From positions 124,001-188,000 of the forward strand of contig CAVQWE010000003.1 in the NCBI GenBank assembly GCA_963717385.1: a stretch of DNA of 64,000 nt, read 5' to 3'. Below the pieces are notes generated by a model, which was given only the letters and a program-made list of their open reading frames with translations, had not been told where the DNA came from and did not search any database. The DNA comes from Sva-07 sp963717385 (lineage in GTDB: Bacteria; Actinomycetota; Acidimicrobiia; Acidimicrobiales; Ilumatobacteraceae). Shown here one piece after another: positions 51,944-64,000 of the stretch. Made by a program: the position numbers and the translations under genes. Within the stretch, counting starts at the first letter, position 1. Every line of letters starts with the position of its first letter.

Positions 51944-51949
51944 GACGGC

Positions 51950-51975
51950 AGGATAGCGAGTGGCCTCGCTAGCCT
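51950..51975. promoter_or_regulatory. Divergent leaderless promoters
   Basis: TATCCT on the minus strand (51955-51950), 6 nt before the 80-aa gene, and TAGCCT on the plus strand (51970-51975), 9 nt before the GT2 gene at 51985. Confidence 0.5.
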
Positions 51976-51984
51976 CGCCCCATC

Positions 51985-54900
51985 GTGGAACCCGATCTCC
52001 CATCTGCACCGCCGGTCGTCGCGGTCGTCGTCGTGCACGATCCCGGTGACTGGTTCGACGACACGCTCGACGCGTTCGCCCGTCAGGACTACCCCAATCT
52101 CCGCGTGCTGTTCCTGGTGGTGGCCGACCGCAGTGACGACGCCGACGGCATCGTCGCCACGATCGATGCTCGAATCCAGCAGCGTCTGCCCGGGTCGTTC
52201 GTGCGCGCAGTCGGCGCGAACGTGGGCTTCGGTGCCGCTGCCAACGAGGTGCTCCGCCTCGTCGAGGGCGACAACGGGTTCTTCCTGATCTGTCACGACG
52301 ACGTGGCACCCGAGCCAGATGCGCTGCGGATCATGGTCGAAGAGCTGTATCGCTCGAATGCCGGAGCCGTTGGTCCCAAGATCGTCGAGTGGGACGAGCC
52401 GAACGTGCTGCAGACGGTCGGCCTCGGTATGGACCGTTTCGGGGAGATCGACCCCGTGGTCGAACCGGGAGAAGTCGACCAGGAACAACACGACGGTGTC
52501 CGCGACGTGTTCGTGCTGCCATCTGCCTATCTGCTCGTGCGCGCAGACCTGTTCCGCCAGCTCGGCGGGTTCGACCCGGCGATCGACTTCTACGGCGAAG
52601 ACACCGAGCTCTGCTGGAGGATTCATCACAGCGGCGCTCGCGTGATCGTGGTGCCCTCGGCACGTGTTCGACACGTCGGCCAGCTCCGACAGCGACGCCC
52701 GGACCTGCGTCACGGCCTCCTGCGAGCTCGTCACCGGATGCGCTCGGTCGCCACCCTGACCGGCGCATCGCGCCTTCCGGCTCGCTCGGTCGAGATGGTG
52801 CTGCTGACGCTCACCGAGTTGGTCGTCGGTTTGTTCACGGGCCGTTTCGGCCAGGCATGGAACTCGTTGCGTGCGCTCGGTGGGCTCGTGCCTCGCACAC
52901 CGTCGCTGATCGCTCGCCGTCGCGAGGTGAAGCCGATCCGGCAGGTCCCCGAACGCGAGGTCTACAGCCTGCAAGAGGGCGGGAGCGCTCGGCTCAACTC
53001 GTACCTCCGCAGCCGTGAAACGGCGACCTACGTGGGCTCGGGGGTGCAGGTACGTCGTTGGCGACAGAGCCCGACCGGTGCGCTCGTGGCATGGGTTGCG
53101 GTGCTCGCCGGAATCGTCATCGGCGCACGATCGTTCTTCGACGGCGGCCTCCCGCCGGTCGGCGAATTCCTCGCGTTCCCCGAGAGTCCTCGTGTGCTCC
53201 TGCAGACGTTCTTGTCGGGTTGGAACCCCAATGGGGCAGGTGCCACCTCGCCGAACCCGACGGGTTGGGCAACACTGTCGGGGTTGAGCGTGTTCACGCT
53301 GTTCAACATGGGCATGCTGCAGACCCTGTTCGTTCTCGGGCTGCTGCTCGTCGGGTCGATCGGTGTGTGGCGCCTCTCTGCGGTGTTTCCCTCGACTCGC
53401 GCTCGCATCGCAGCGCTCCTGGTGTACTCGCTCAGCCCGCTGGTGAGCGGCGCGATGTCGGGTGGGCGCCTCACCGTGTTGGTGGCGTACGCGGCCACGC
53501 CCTGGATGCTGCATCTCATCCGTCGGTCTGCCGGGATCGAGACGGCCGACCCGTCGAGCGCCGACCTCGACGTCACCGACGGTGTGATCGATCTCGACCC
53601 GTTCGATCGGCTCCGCCGCACGCTGACCGCGGCGCTGGCGCTCGGGCTCGCCGTCGCGTTCGCTCCGGTCATGCTGCCGCTGGCCGTGTTGCTCGTCGTG
53701 GTCTTTGCCGCCGGCACGCTCCTGGCGCACGGTTCCGTCGCCACCGCTGGGTGGTCGCTCGCGACCGGTCTCGGCGCCGTGGCCGGCGCCGCGCTGCTCA
53801 ACTTCCCCTGGATCACGTCGTGGACATGGGAAGGGGTGGTGGGCGTACCGCCGGTCGGCGAAGCAGGCCTCGGGATGCTCGCACTCGCCTCGTTCGAAAT
53901 CGGTCGCACCGATTTCGCTGCGCTCTCGCTCGCGTTGTTCCTGCCGGTGATCGCGGCGGTGTTGCTCGCTCGTGCGTGGCGCCTCACCTGGGCGATCCGT
54001 TCGGCGCTGATGGTGCTGGTGTTCGGAGCGCTGGCCGTACTCGCCGATCAGGGTGCGCTGCCCGTCGGCGCACCCGAGGCCGGTGTTCTGCTCGTCCCAG
54101 TGGCACTCGGCCTGGCGATCTCGGCAGCCGCCGCGCTCGCGGCGTTCGACCTCGATGTCCGCGGCGAAACCTTCGGGTGGCGCCAGCCGCTCGGTCTGTT
54201 GTCGTCGGTGGCGGTGGTCGTCGGGCTTGGCGCCCGGTCTCGCAGCGCTCGCCGACGGCTCGTTCCAGGTGCCCACGACGCCACTGGCGCGGCTGCTCGA
54301 CGCGTCACTGCCCGATGCATCCGCCGAGGGCGACTACAACGTGTTGCTCGTGGGCGATCCACGGTTGCTGCCCGTGCCGGCGACCGAATATCGCGATGGT
54401 GTGGGCTGGGCGATCGTCGACGACGGTTCGCTCGACGTACTCGACCGGTGGATGCCCCCTGCGAATTCGGCGTCCGACCTCGTGACCACCGCACTCGACG
54501 AGATGGCGGCCACGTCCACGCTGCGGGCGGGACGACTCCTGGCCCCGTTGTCGATCCGATTCGTGATCGTGCCCGAGTTCGACGGTGTGACGTCCACGGT
54601 CAACGATCCACTCCCACTGCCGGCTGGTCTGGTGCCGGCTCTCGAGGACCAGCTCGATCTCGTGGCGTTGCGTCCCGGGCTCCCCACGATCGAGGTGTTC
54701 GAGAACCGAGCATGGATCCCGAAGCAAGCCCAGCTCGACGAGTCGGCTGCCATCGCGAGCAACTCCGCCGGGGCCGAAGTGTTGGTCAGAGCCGACCTGT
54801 CGGCTTCGACACCGCTGTTCATCGGCGCCGACCAACTGGATCCGACCATCGACGACGTGGCGGCTGGTGTCGTCCACCTCGGCATCCCGTTCGATGATTC

Positions 54901-55294
54901 GTGGACGCTGTCGGTCGACGGCTCGGCGGTCGAACCCCGTCGGGCGTTCGGGGAGACGACGGCGTTCGATCTCTCCGCAGCAGGCGTTGGAGAGCTCCGC
55001 TACGACAGCTCGGCACTGCGGCTGTTGGCGGTGGTCGTGCAGACCCTGCTGTGGTTGACAGCGATCTTCGTCGCCGCCCACGTTCGGGTGCCGGTCGGTC
55101 GGCGCGAGTCGTTGCTGCTCGCCGACGAGACCCTCATCGACCTCAGCGACGGATCGACACCCTCGTTCGTCGATCCCGGTCTGCGCCCGGACTCCGCGCT
55201 GGCCGAGCCCGATCTGCCCGAGCACGATCTGCCCGAGCACGAACCGTCGGATGAGCCGACCGGTCCCGAACGTCAGCCCGAGGAGCCGTCATGA
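51985..55294 (+). CDS. Large GT2 glycosyltransferase with polytopic membrane and outer domains (frame break near 54233)
   Basis: About 1,100 residues. Residues 1-300 form a GT2 domain: VVVVHDPGDWFDDTLDAFA, ANVGFGAAANEVL, CHDDVAPEPDALR (DDx metal motif), DFYGEDTELCWRIHHSG (acceptor/base motif). Then roughly ten membrane helices (residues 370-740), and after a one-base break near 54233 an outer domain of about 300 residues, one more helix and an acidic tail. The three-part layout suggests an envelope glycan polymerase or exporter-coupled transferase, similar to large galactofuranosyl/arabinosyl systems, but the family is not certain. Overlaps the next gene by 4 bp. Confidence 0.8.
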
Positions 55295-56743
55295 ACCGTC
55301 GTGCACTTCCCGCGCTCGTCGTGCTGCTGGTCGGTTTCGCCGGCCTCTTCGCCGTTGGTCGGGACGAACCGACCGTCGCCGATCCCTTCTTCGCCACACC
55401 AGCAGGGGCATGGATGCCGGCGGTGACCGACAACGCAGCGCTCACCGGAAGCTGGTTCTGTCCGGGTGTGCCGGCGACCGGCGAGGATGGCGTCGGTGGC
55501 CAGGTGGTCGTTGCGAACCGAGCCGACGAACAACTCATCGGGCGGTTCACGATCTTGACGCCTGACGGTGTCGGTGCCAGCGAATCGATCGTCGTCGAAC
55601 CCTGGGCGCGTTCCATGATCGACGTCGACGCCTTCGTGACTGCTCCGTTCGCCAGCGTCGTCGTCGAGATCGACGGAGGCCGCGGATTCGTCGAGCAACG
55701 CGCGCAGCACCCGGCGGGCGACTCGGTGGCGCCGTGCGCTTCGAACACATCCGACGAGTGGTACTTCGCCGACGGATTCACTGTCGAGGGCAGTATCGAG
55801 ACACTCGTGCTCACCAACCCCTACGACGACGCCGCCGTGGTCGACTTGGTGTTCGCAACAGCAGCCGGCGAATCGATGCCCGCCGCATTCCAGGGTTTCA
55901 CGATCCTGCCGCAATCGGTCGAGACGATCCCGATCGCAGACCTCGGTGCCCGCGACGAGGCGGTGATCGCGGTCAAGGTGGCCGCCGAGCGCGGTCGCCT
56001 CGTCGTCGGACGTGCCCAGCACTATCTCGGGGGAGGCCGTCTCGGATACGGCGTCACCTTGGCCGCTCCGGCGCTGCGCGACCAGTGGTGGTTCGCCGAT
56101 GGCGAGGTCGGCGAGGGGATCGACGAGTCGTTCGCGATCTACAACCCGACCGACGACGATGTGCAGGTCGACGTGGTGTTCCTGGGGATACCGGTCGATG
56201 CGGTCGCCGGCGACAACACGATCGATGTGCCATCTCGCGAGGTGGTCGTCTACGACCCATCGGCCGACGAATCGGTCACGCTGCCCCCAGGGCCCTACGC
56301 CACGGTGTTCTCCACGCTGGCCGAGCCATCGATCGTCGTCGAGCGGGTCATCACCAGACCAGCTGGCGGTTCGGTGGCCACGTCGGTCGTCATCGGGTGC
56401 GCCACCTCGGATCGACGGTTACGTGGCGTCGCGGTGGCACATCGGCATCGGCCCCTCGACCCCGGCGCCCGGCGCGCTCGTGATCTACAACGTCGACAAC
56501 GTCGACGGCACGATCACCATCGAGGCGGTCGGTCCTGGTGGGCCATCTGCAGTGACGAGTCTCACTGACGTCCCGATCGGTGCTGGTCAGGTCATCACGA
56601 TCGACCTCACCGATCCCGATGTCATCGACCGCGAGCTGATCGTGCAGTCGACCAACCGGGTGTTCGTCGAGCGTCGGCTGCCGAGAGGTGGCGACCTCGC
56701 CGGGACCTCCGGTTCGTGGGCATTGCCCGCCGCTGGTGATTGA
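55291..56743 (+). CDS. DUF5719-like membrane-anchored protein (frame break at ~56398)
   Basis: About 483 residues: an N-terminal helix or signal (ALPALVVLLVGFAGLFAVG) and an outer region of repeated beta-sandwich units with recurring themes such as WYFADGFTVEGSIETLVLTN and WWFADGEVGEGIDESFAIYN. These look like DUF5719 repeats, found next to envelope glycosyltransferases in actinobacteria. At 56398 dropping one G of a GGG run restores SVVIGAPPRIDGYVASRWHI and leads to a stop at 56743. It overlaps the GT2 gene as ATGA and probably works with it outside the membrane. Confidence 0.75.
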
Positions 56744-56751
56744 GCAGCCCG

Positions 56752-56757
56752 TAGCCT
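56752..56757 (+). promoter_or_regulatory. -10 box of the thioredoxin-like gene
   Basis: TAGCCT, 9 nt before the ATG at 56767. Confidence 0.45.
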
Positions 56758-56766
56758 GGCCGGCGC

Positions 56767-57234
56767 ATGGACCGCTTGATCGTTGCGCTCGTCATCGTTG
56801 CTGTCGTGGGCGTCGTTGCGCTGGTGGCGCAGCGCCGTCGGGTGCCAGATGCTCCAACGCAGCGCCGATTCTCAGCGCCTGCGCAGCTCGACCGAAACGA
56901 CTTCGACCGACCCGAGGCCCCGTGGCTCGTCGCAGTGTTCTCGTCGGCGACCTGCGACGTGTGCTCGCAGGTGATCGCCAAGGCCACTGTGCTCGAGTGC
57001 GACGACGTCGCTGTGGTCGAGGTCGAGTACGGCGCCAACCGTGAGCTGCACGATCGCTATTCGATCGATGCAGTTCCGACCGTGGTCGTCGCTGACTCCC
57101 AGGGGATCGCCGTTGCGACGTTCCTGGGACCGATGACCGCCACCGATCTGTGGGCTGCGGTCGCTGAAGCCCGCGAACCGGGTTCGACGCCAGGCGGCGG
57201 CAGCTGCCAGCGAGACGCAGCCCCCGCCGACTGA
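56767..57234 (+). CDS. Membrane-anchored thioredoxin-like protein
   Basis: A 155-residue protein with one N-terminal helix (LIVALVIVAVVGVVALVA) and a thioredoxin fold: VAVFSSATCDVCSQVIAK holds a CxxC (CDVC), and IDAVPTVVVADSQG has the cis-proline. The soluble domain's side of the membrane depends on topology; with RRR after the helix it probably faces the cytoplasm. A thiol-disulfide role is likely but the partner is unknown. Convergent with ftsH. Confidence 0.83.
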   Translation: MDRLIVALVIVAVVGVVALVAQRRRVPDAPTQRRFSAPAQLDRNDFDRPEAPWLVAVFSSATCDVCSQVIAKATVLECDDVAVVEVEYGANRELHDRYSIDAVPTVVVADSQGIAVATFLGPMTATDLWAAVAEAREPGSTPGGGSCQRDAAPAD

Positions 57235-57247
57235 GCGGGGTTGCTCG

Positions 57248-59251
<2,004 letters not shown>

Positions 59252-59257
59252 GGATCC

Positions 59258-59263
59258 ATGCTA
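59258..59263 (-). promoter_or_regulatory. -10 box of ftsH
   Basis: TAGCAT on the minus strand, 6 nt before the ATG at 59251. Confidence 0.5.
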
Positions 59264-59329
59264 CGCACGATCTGAGCTGATGCCAGGTCGTGCTCGACAC
59301 CATCCGCCACCGCCACCCCGCCAGCGATC

Positions 59330-59335
59330 TAGCGT
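59330..59335 (+). promoter_or_regulatory. -10 box of the DUF3499 gene
   Basis: TAGCGT, 6 nt before the ATG at 59342. Confidence 0.5.
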
Positions 59336-59341
59336 TGGAGC

Positions 59342-59587
59342 ATGCATCGCATGGATCGGGTGACGGTTGGGGTCCGCCAGTGTTCGCGCACCGGGTGTTC
59401 GGAACGCGCTGCGGTGACCTTGACGTACCACTACGGCCGTTCACAGGTGTGGCTCGACGACCTCACCCCCGAGCGAGATCCTCACGCATACGACCTCTGC
59501 GACCGACATGCGGGTCGCCTCTCGGTGCCCGCTGGTTGGTATCTCGACGATCGCCGTTTCGGCCAGCACACGCTCATCGCGGTCTGA
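59342..59587 (+). CDS. DUF3499-family protein, 81 aa
   Basis: The pattern RQCSRTGCSERAAVTLTYHY followed by YDLCDRHAGRLSVPAGW is that of DUF3499, a small actinobacterial protein with conserved Cys/His residues (CxxxxC near the start, CxxH later) that look like a zinc site. Members occur close to manB (phosphomannomutase), as here, 3.8 kb away. Function is not established. An ATG three codons later is a possible start, but TAGCGT favours the first. Confidence 0.85.
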   Translation: MHRMDRVTVGVRQCSRTGCSERAAVTLTYHYGRSQVWLDDLTPERDPHAYDLCDRHAGRLSVPAGWYLDDRRFGQHTLIAV

Positions 59588-59725
59588 ACCACAAGTCCAG
59601 CCCGGCCAGGGCGACGAGCGAAGCTGTCGTGAGCGGTTCGTCCGCTCGTCGGTGTGTGTTCGGTGTCGTCGAATCGACTGCTGATCGTCATCGAATGGCG
59701 CGGGCTCGGCCCCGTTGTCGGCAGG

Positions 59726-59731
59726 TAGGTT
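59726..59731 (+). promoter_or_regulatory. -10 box of the CPBP protease gene
   Basis: TAGGTT, 8 nt before GTG 59740. The 152-bp gap before this gene also holds an inverted repeat, GACGAGCG (59613-59620) and CGCTCGTC (59643-59650), perhaps a terminator of the DUF3499 gene. Confidence 0.45.
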
Positions 59732-59739
59732 CGACAGTC

Positions 59740-60498
59740 GTGCCCGGCTCAGCGCGCGATCGCGCCCGCCCCGAATTCGGATTCTCCGGCGGCTTCTTGC
59801 CGTCGGTTGCCCCCCGTCCCATCGACGCGTCGACCGCTGTGGTCGTGTTCGTCGGGGCCTGGGCGATCGCGCAAGTCGTCTCCTCGATGATCCTGATCGT
59901 GCTGGGTGGCGGTGATGCGGCCGATGAGGTGTCGTTCGGAGTGCTCGCCGCGGCGCTGTGCGGCGCCTGGGCCTCGTACCTGGTGGGCATGTGGATTGCG
60001 TCCGAACGTGCCGGCTCCGGCAATGTCATCGCGGACTACGGGATCGTCTTCAAGTGGGTCGACCTGGTCGGCCTGGCCATCGGCGCAGGTGCGCAGTTGG
60101 TCGTGATCCGTGTCGTCTACCTGCCGCTCGAGGCCCTGTGGCCCGACACCTTCAGCGAGGATCGCCTGACCGAGAACGCACAAGACCTCGTCGACCGCGC
60201 CAGTGGGGCCTCGACAGTGCTGCTGGTCGCCGTGGTGGTCGTCGGTGCTCCGATCGTCGAAGAACTGTTCTATCGAGGGCTGCTCCAGCGATCACTTGCC
60301 GCTCGTTTCAACGAGGGGGCAGTGCTCGTGCTGGTGGCGGCGGTGTTCGCTGCGGTGCACTTCCGTCCGGTCGAGTTCGCCGGTCTGTTCGTGTTCGGTC
60401 TCATCTTGGGCTGGGCGGCGCTGCGCACCGGACGCCTCGGACCGGCGATCACCATCCACGTCGGATTCAACCTCACGGGGCTGCTGCTCGTCTTGTGA
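59740..60498 (+). CDS. CPBP-family intramembrane metalloprotease (Abi/CAAX-like)
   Basis: A 252-residue membrane protein with about seven helices. The two catalytic motifs are EELFYRG in PIVEELFYRGLLQRSL (residue about 173) and the histidines in AAVHFRPVEFAG and ITIHVGFNLTG. The family cleaves within membranes or acts in peptide immunity and regulation; the substrate is unknown. GTG 59740 is chosen from TAGGTT at 8 nt; an ATG at 59695 is an alternative. Confidence 0.87.
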   Translation: MPGSARDRARPEFGFSGGFLPSVAPRPIDASTAVVVFVGAWAIAQVVSSMILIVLGGGDAADEVSFGVLAAALCGAWASYLVGMWIASERAGSGNVIADYGIVFKWVDLVGLAIGAGAQLVVIRVVYLPLEALWPDTFSEDRLTENAQDLVDRASGASTVLLVAVVVVGAPIVEELFYRGLLQRSLAARFNEGAVLVLVAAVFAAVHFRPVEFAGLFVFGLILGWAALRTGRLGPAITIHVGFNLTGLLLVL

Positions 60499-60561
60499 CG
60501 GCAGTGACGTGCCGCGCTTTGCCATGATGGGGCACTTGATGTCGAACACCTGGCAACCCCG

Positions 60562-63383
60562 ATGAGCGACGAGTCCCTTCCCACTCCTGATGGGGAGCCC
60601 CGCGCACCCCAGGGGGAGATCCCCGACGGCGAAGCGTTCGGTACATGGTTCGACCGCGAATTCGCCGCGCCCGACCCCACCGCAGCAGTGCCTCAGCCTG
60701 GCGCGGCCCAACCCGCTGACGTGCAGGCCGCTGGTGCGCAGACCGACGAGGTGCCGGCCGGCACGGTGATCATCGACGACCGACTCGGCGCCGAACTCCT
60801 CGCACCCGCCAGCGACGCCGAATCAGCCGAGGTTGCCGGGATCACCGAACCCGCCCGCCGAACCGTCGCTCGTCCGGCGCGTCGGCGCCAGGATGGTTCG
60901 CCGCCCGGTCGCTTGGTGGCAGCGACCGTGGAGCACCGACCGGATCGTACGTGTGCTCGTCACGTCGGCCACGTTGGTCACGACGACCGTGGTGATGATG
61001 ATGGTCGTCCATTTCAACCCGCTGTCGCCGGCACGGGACCTGATCTTCGACGACACCACGCCGACCGGCGGCGACATGGGCGCTCACGTGTGGGCGCCGG
61101 CGTTCTTGCGCGACCACTTCCTGACGAACTTCCAACTGTCGGGTTGGAGCATGGACTGGTACGGCGGTCTGCCGCTGTACCGCTTCTACATGGTCATCCC
61201 GGCGTTGGCGATCGTCGCGCTCGACGTCATCTTGCCGTATGGCGTGGCGTTCAAACTGGTCGCGGTGTCGGGTCTGGTGCTGTTCCCGCTGGCCTGTTGG
61301 GCGTTCGGGCGTCTCGCTGCCTTCCGCCATCCGATCCCCGAACTGTTCGCGGTCGCTGCACTCTGTTTCCTCCTCGACGAGAGCTTCTCCATCTACGGCG
61401 GCAATGTCCTGTCGACGATGGCGGGCGAGTACTCGTTCTCGATCGCGCTCACCTTGGCGATGCTCGGCCTCGGACTGCTCGCCCACGGACTGCGCACCGG
61501 CAGATTCCGCGTGTGGACCGCGGTGGTGTTGTCGCTCGCCGCGGTGTCGCACGGCATCGTGTTGATCTTCGTGGCAGTCGCCGCGATCATCTTGTGCCTC
61601 GTCTGGCTCGATCGCCGGCGCCTGGTGTTCTCGATCACCGCCGGTATCACCACGCTGCTGTTGTCGGCATGGTGGGTGGGACCGTTCCTGTTCGGCCACG
61701 AGTTCATGACCGACATGAAGTACGGGTTCCGGCCCGAAGGTGCGAGCGACTCGTTCTGGGACATGTTCTTCCCGCTCACAGCGCCACTCGACTTCATCAT
61801 CACCGGCCTGGCGATCGTCGGGTTCGTGGCGATGATCCTTCGCCGCCATCTCACCGGCACGGCGATCGGGCTGATCTGTCTCACCTTCGTTGCGCTCGTC
61901 TACCTCACCCGCGACAGCCTTCCGTTGATCGGACTGCTGTGGAATCCGCGCCTGCTCCCGTTCGTCTACCTCACCCGATATCTGCTGATGGTGATCGGTG
62001 CGCTCGAACTGATCGGTTGGCTGGTGAATGCCGCCAGGGACCGGCGGACATCGACGCAGCTCTCGGCGGTCGAGGGGGCGTTCGCTGCTGGTGCGATCAC
62101 GCTGTCGTGTCTCATGGTGTTCGGCTGGATGTACGACACGCTGCCCGGCGGCGGTCGAGTCACCGAGGGCGACACCTCGGTGTACGCATGGGGTCCGTTC
62201 CGCAAACCGGTGCCCGAAGGTGAGGGATACCGGTCGCGAGCGGTCGCCGACGGTTGGACCAGGTACAACATGCTCGGCTACGAGGGTCGCCCGAAATACC
62301 CCGAGTACAACGAACTGGTCACCACGATGGGCGACATCGGCGAGCAGAACGGCTGCGGTCGAGCGCTGTGGGAGAACAACAGCGCCAACGGAGAATACGG
62401 CACCACGATGGCGCTGATGCTGCTGCCGCATTGGACCGATGGATGCATCGCATCGATGGAGGGGCTCTTCTTCGAGGCATCCGGTACGACCCCGTACCAC
62501 TTCCTCAGCGCAGCGGCGATGTCCAAGCAGTCGTCGAATCCGGTGCGCCAGCTGCGGTACGTGAACAACGACGCGGCGGTCGGCGTCCAGCACATGCACG
62601 ACCTCGGTGTTCGCTACTTGATGGTGCGCACGCCAGAAGCGATCGCCGAAGCAGAAGCGCAAGACGATCTCGAATTCATCACCACATCGGGGCCGTGGAG
62701 CATCTTCGAGCTGCGAACCGCAAGCATCGTCGAGCCACTCACGGTGCAGCCCGTCGTCATCGAAGAGCGCAGCGGCGACCAACGCGAACGCAACCTCGAA
62801 GTCGGCACCAGCTGGTTCCAACGCCAGGACGACTGGGCGGCGATCCCCGCCAACGACGGCCCCGAGTCGTGGCAGCGGGTCCCGGTGGAGATCGACCTCG
62901 ATGCCCGAGTCGGCGAACCCGACGAACGCAGCCGCAACGTCGACTACGTCGTGCCCAGCGAGTCGATCGAGGTGGTCGACCTCGACCCGGTGACGGTCAG
63001 CAACGTCGACATGCAACAGCAGTCGATCAGCTTCGAGGTCGACCAGGTCGGTGTCCCGGTGCTGGTCAGGGTCAGCTACTTCCCGACATGGAAGGTGAGC
63101 GGTGCCGAGGGTCCGTACCGGGTGGCGCCGAACTTCATGGTGGTCATCCCGACCGAGAACCAGGTCGAGCTGACCTATTCGAAGACCACGCTCGACTGGT
63201 TCTTCTACTCGCTGACGCTCGCGGGCATCGCGCTGTGTTTCTACTGGCGCCGCAAGGGCGACGTGGTCTACGCCAGCGACCGCCCGAGCTGGGGGAATGG
63301 ACCCCCGAATCGACCCGCCGAGCACCACGACCACCTCGACCACGACGACCGCCGTGCCAGCACCTGCCGACCACGACCGATAG
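60562..63383 (+). CDS. Large polytopic membrane protein with outer C-terminal domain (frame breaks near 60890 and 63293)
   Basis: About 940 residues. A soluble Pro/Ala/Glu-rich N-terminus (1-110, first frame) leads into helices beginning VTSATLVTTTVVMMMVV in a second frame. An extended loop DMGAHVWAPAFLRDHFL and WSMDWYGGLPLYRFYMVIPA is typical of YfhO/GT-C-like membrane proteins. About ten helices, then an outer domain (residues 560-870) and a last helix (FFYSLTLAGIALCFYW). Near 63293 one G fewer in a GGGGG run gives a Thr-rich tail ending at 63383, 14 bp before manB; as read, the frame runs into manB without a stop. Possibly a lipid-phosphate-sugar-dependent GT-C enzyme. Confidence 0.72.
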
Positions 63384-63386
63384 CCT
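63381..63386 (+). promoter_or_regulatory. Possible -10 box of manB
   Basis: TAGCCT, 11 nt before the manB ATG; it overlaps the proposed stop codon of the preceding gene. Confidence 0.35.
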
Positions 63387-63397
63387 CTCGGCCGGTC

Positions 63398-64000
63398 ATG
63401 TCTGTCCTCGATTCCATCGTCAAGGCGTACGACATCCGCGGCACGGTCCCCGATCAGCTCGATGCTGACGTGGCCCATGCGCTCGGGGTCGGCTTCGCCA
63501 CCTTCGTTCGCGCCGACCAGGTCGTCATCGGCCGCGACATGCGCCCATCGGGTCCAGCGCTCGTCGACGCGTTCACCCGAGGCGTGCTCGAACAGGGCAC
63601 CGACGTCATCGACATCGGGCTGGCGTCGACCGACCTGATGTACTACGCCGCCGGCGTGCTCGACATGCCCGGGGCGATGTTCACCGCGTCGCACAATCCG
63701 GCTGGCTACAACGGCGTCAAGCTGTGCCTCTCCGGCGCCCGTCCGATCGGGGTCGACACCGGCCTCGCCGACGTGCAATCGGTCGCCCAGCAGGTACTCG
63801 ACGGACACGGCCCTCGCGACGCGGCCACCTGCGGTACACGGAGCGAACGTGAGCTGCTCGGCGACTTCGCCGACCACGTGATCAGCTTCGTCGATCCCGC
63901 CGAGATCGGCTCGATGAAGGTCGTCGCCGACACCGCCAACGGAATGGGCGGCCTGGTCGTCCCGGCAGTCTTCGAACGCCTCGACGGTGTCGAGCTCGAA
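63398..64000 (+). CDS. manB: Phosphomannomutase/phosphoglucomutase, 3' end outside window
   Basis: The N-terminal 201 residues of an alpha-D-phosphohexomutase, which interconverts hexose 6- and 1-phosphates and so feeds GDP-mannose synthesis. IVKAYDIRGTVPDQL opens domain 1, and the phosphoserine loop TASHNPAGYNGVKL is complete; VVADTANGMGG starts domain 2. The metal loop and domains 3-4 lie beyond the window. Its position after DUF3499 is the actinobacterial ManB arrangement. Confidence 0.93.
   Translation, partial: MSVLDSIVKAYDIRGTVPDQLDADVAHALGVGFATFVRADQVVIGRDMRPSGPALVDAFTRGVLEQGTDVIDIGLASTDLMYYAAGVLDMPGAMFTASHNPAGYNGVKLCLSGARPIGVDTGLADVQSVAQQVLDGHGPRDAATCGTRSERELLGDFADHVISFVDPAEIGSMKVVADTANGMGGLVVPAVFERLDGVELE

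Noticed and set aside
60842..63877. Open frame of about 1,000 codons on the minus strand opposite the large membrane protein
   Set aside because: The product is His/Asp/Glu/Arg-rich without domains, membrane segments or normal codon use, as expected for the antisense of a GC-rich gene; the plus strand encodes clear protein families.

Overview
The window is 64 kb of GC-rich bacterial chromosome with dense, mostly overlapping or closely spaced genes on both strands. The gene content points to an actinobacterium: a CofD (coenzyme F420) gene, a DUF222-type HNH endonuclease, an LpdA-type flavoprotein, a DUF3499 gene near manB, a biotin carboxylase/BCCP alpha chain, and an extended dTDP-rhamnose/GDP-fucose/glycosyltransferase cluster. 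The family mix looks most like Acidimicrobiia (Ilumatobacter-like), but this is an impression from gene families and not a search result. I see no rRNA, tRNA, CRISPR array, transposase or prophage gene. No gene-free stretch exceeds about 160 bp.

Layout. 0-11.6 kb is housekeeping and metabolism: leucyl aminopeptidase, release factor 3, a class-III aminotransferase, a sirtuin, a rhodanese-ThiF/MoeB fusion, two EamA exporters, a class-II aldolase and RidA. 11.6-14.1 kb is the oddest stretch: three very small, cationic, Gly-rich proteins (two of them paralogues with strong Shine-Dalgarno sites) surround a region-4-only sigma factor and its membrane-anchored partner with a large outer domain. 14.2-21.4 kb holds an MFS transporter, the HNH endonuclease, NADP-type glutamate dehydrogenase and a P-type cation ATPase. 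21.4-33.8 kb holds ThrH, a DUF333 lipoprotein, a nitroreductase, a pirin, an EamA exporter, a stand-alone LigD-type polymerase, lysS-dapD, a D,D-carboxypeptidase with LpdA, and the biotin carboxylase divergent from BirA. 33.8-57.2 kb is a cell-envelope glycan region: LCP ligase, rmlA-rmlC-rmlB-rmlD, GDP-fucose synthase and GDP-mannose dehydratase, four Leloir-type glycosyltransferases, a sugar nucleotidyltransferase, an unusual epimerase-like protein, a flippase, a very large membrane GT2, and a DUF5719-like protein; cofD is embedded in it behind a glycosyltransferase. 57.2-64 kb holds ftsH, DUF3499, a CPBP protease, a large polytopic membrane protein and the start of manB.

Two signals run through the whole window. 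First, at least eighteen places show a clean break of a conserved protein into another frame that one inserted or deleted base repairs, often at a short homopolymer and including essential genes (ftsH, birA, the biotin carboxylase). I read these mainly as uncorrected sequence errors, so frames given here are reconstructed across them. Second, nearly every first gene of a transcription unit has a TANNNT hexamer 6-11 nt before its start codon, the layout of leaderless mRNAs. I used this to choose start codons. The few strong Shine-Dalgarno sites belong to small unknown genes.

How the genes cooperate: rmlABCD supplies dTDP-L-rhamnose; gmd plus the GDP-fucose synthase supply GDP-L-fucose, fed by manB and possibly the 45.2 kb nucleotidyltransferase; the glycosyltransferases assemble a polymer, the flippase exports it, and the LCP protein may attach it to peptidoglycan. 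The chemical product cannot be read from the sequence.
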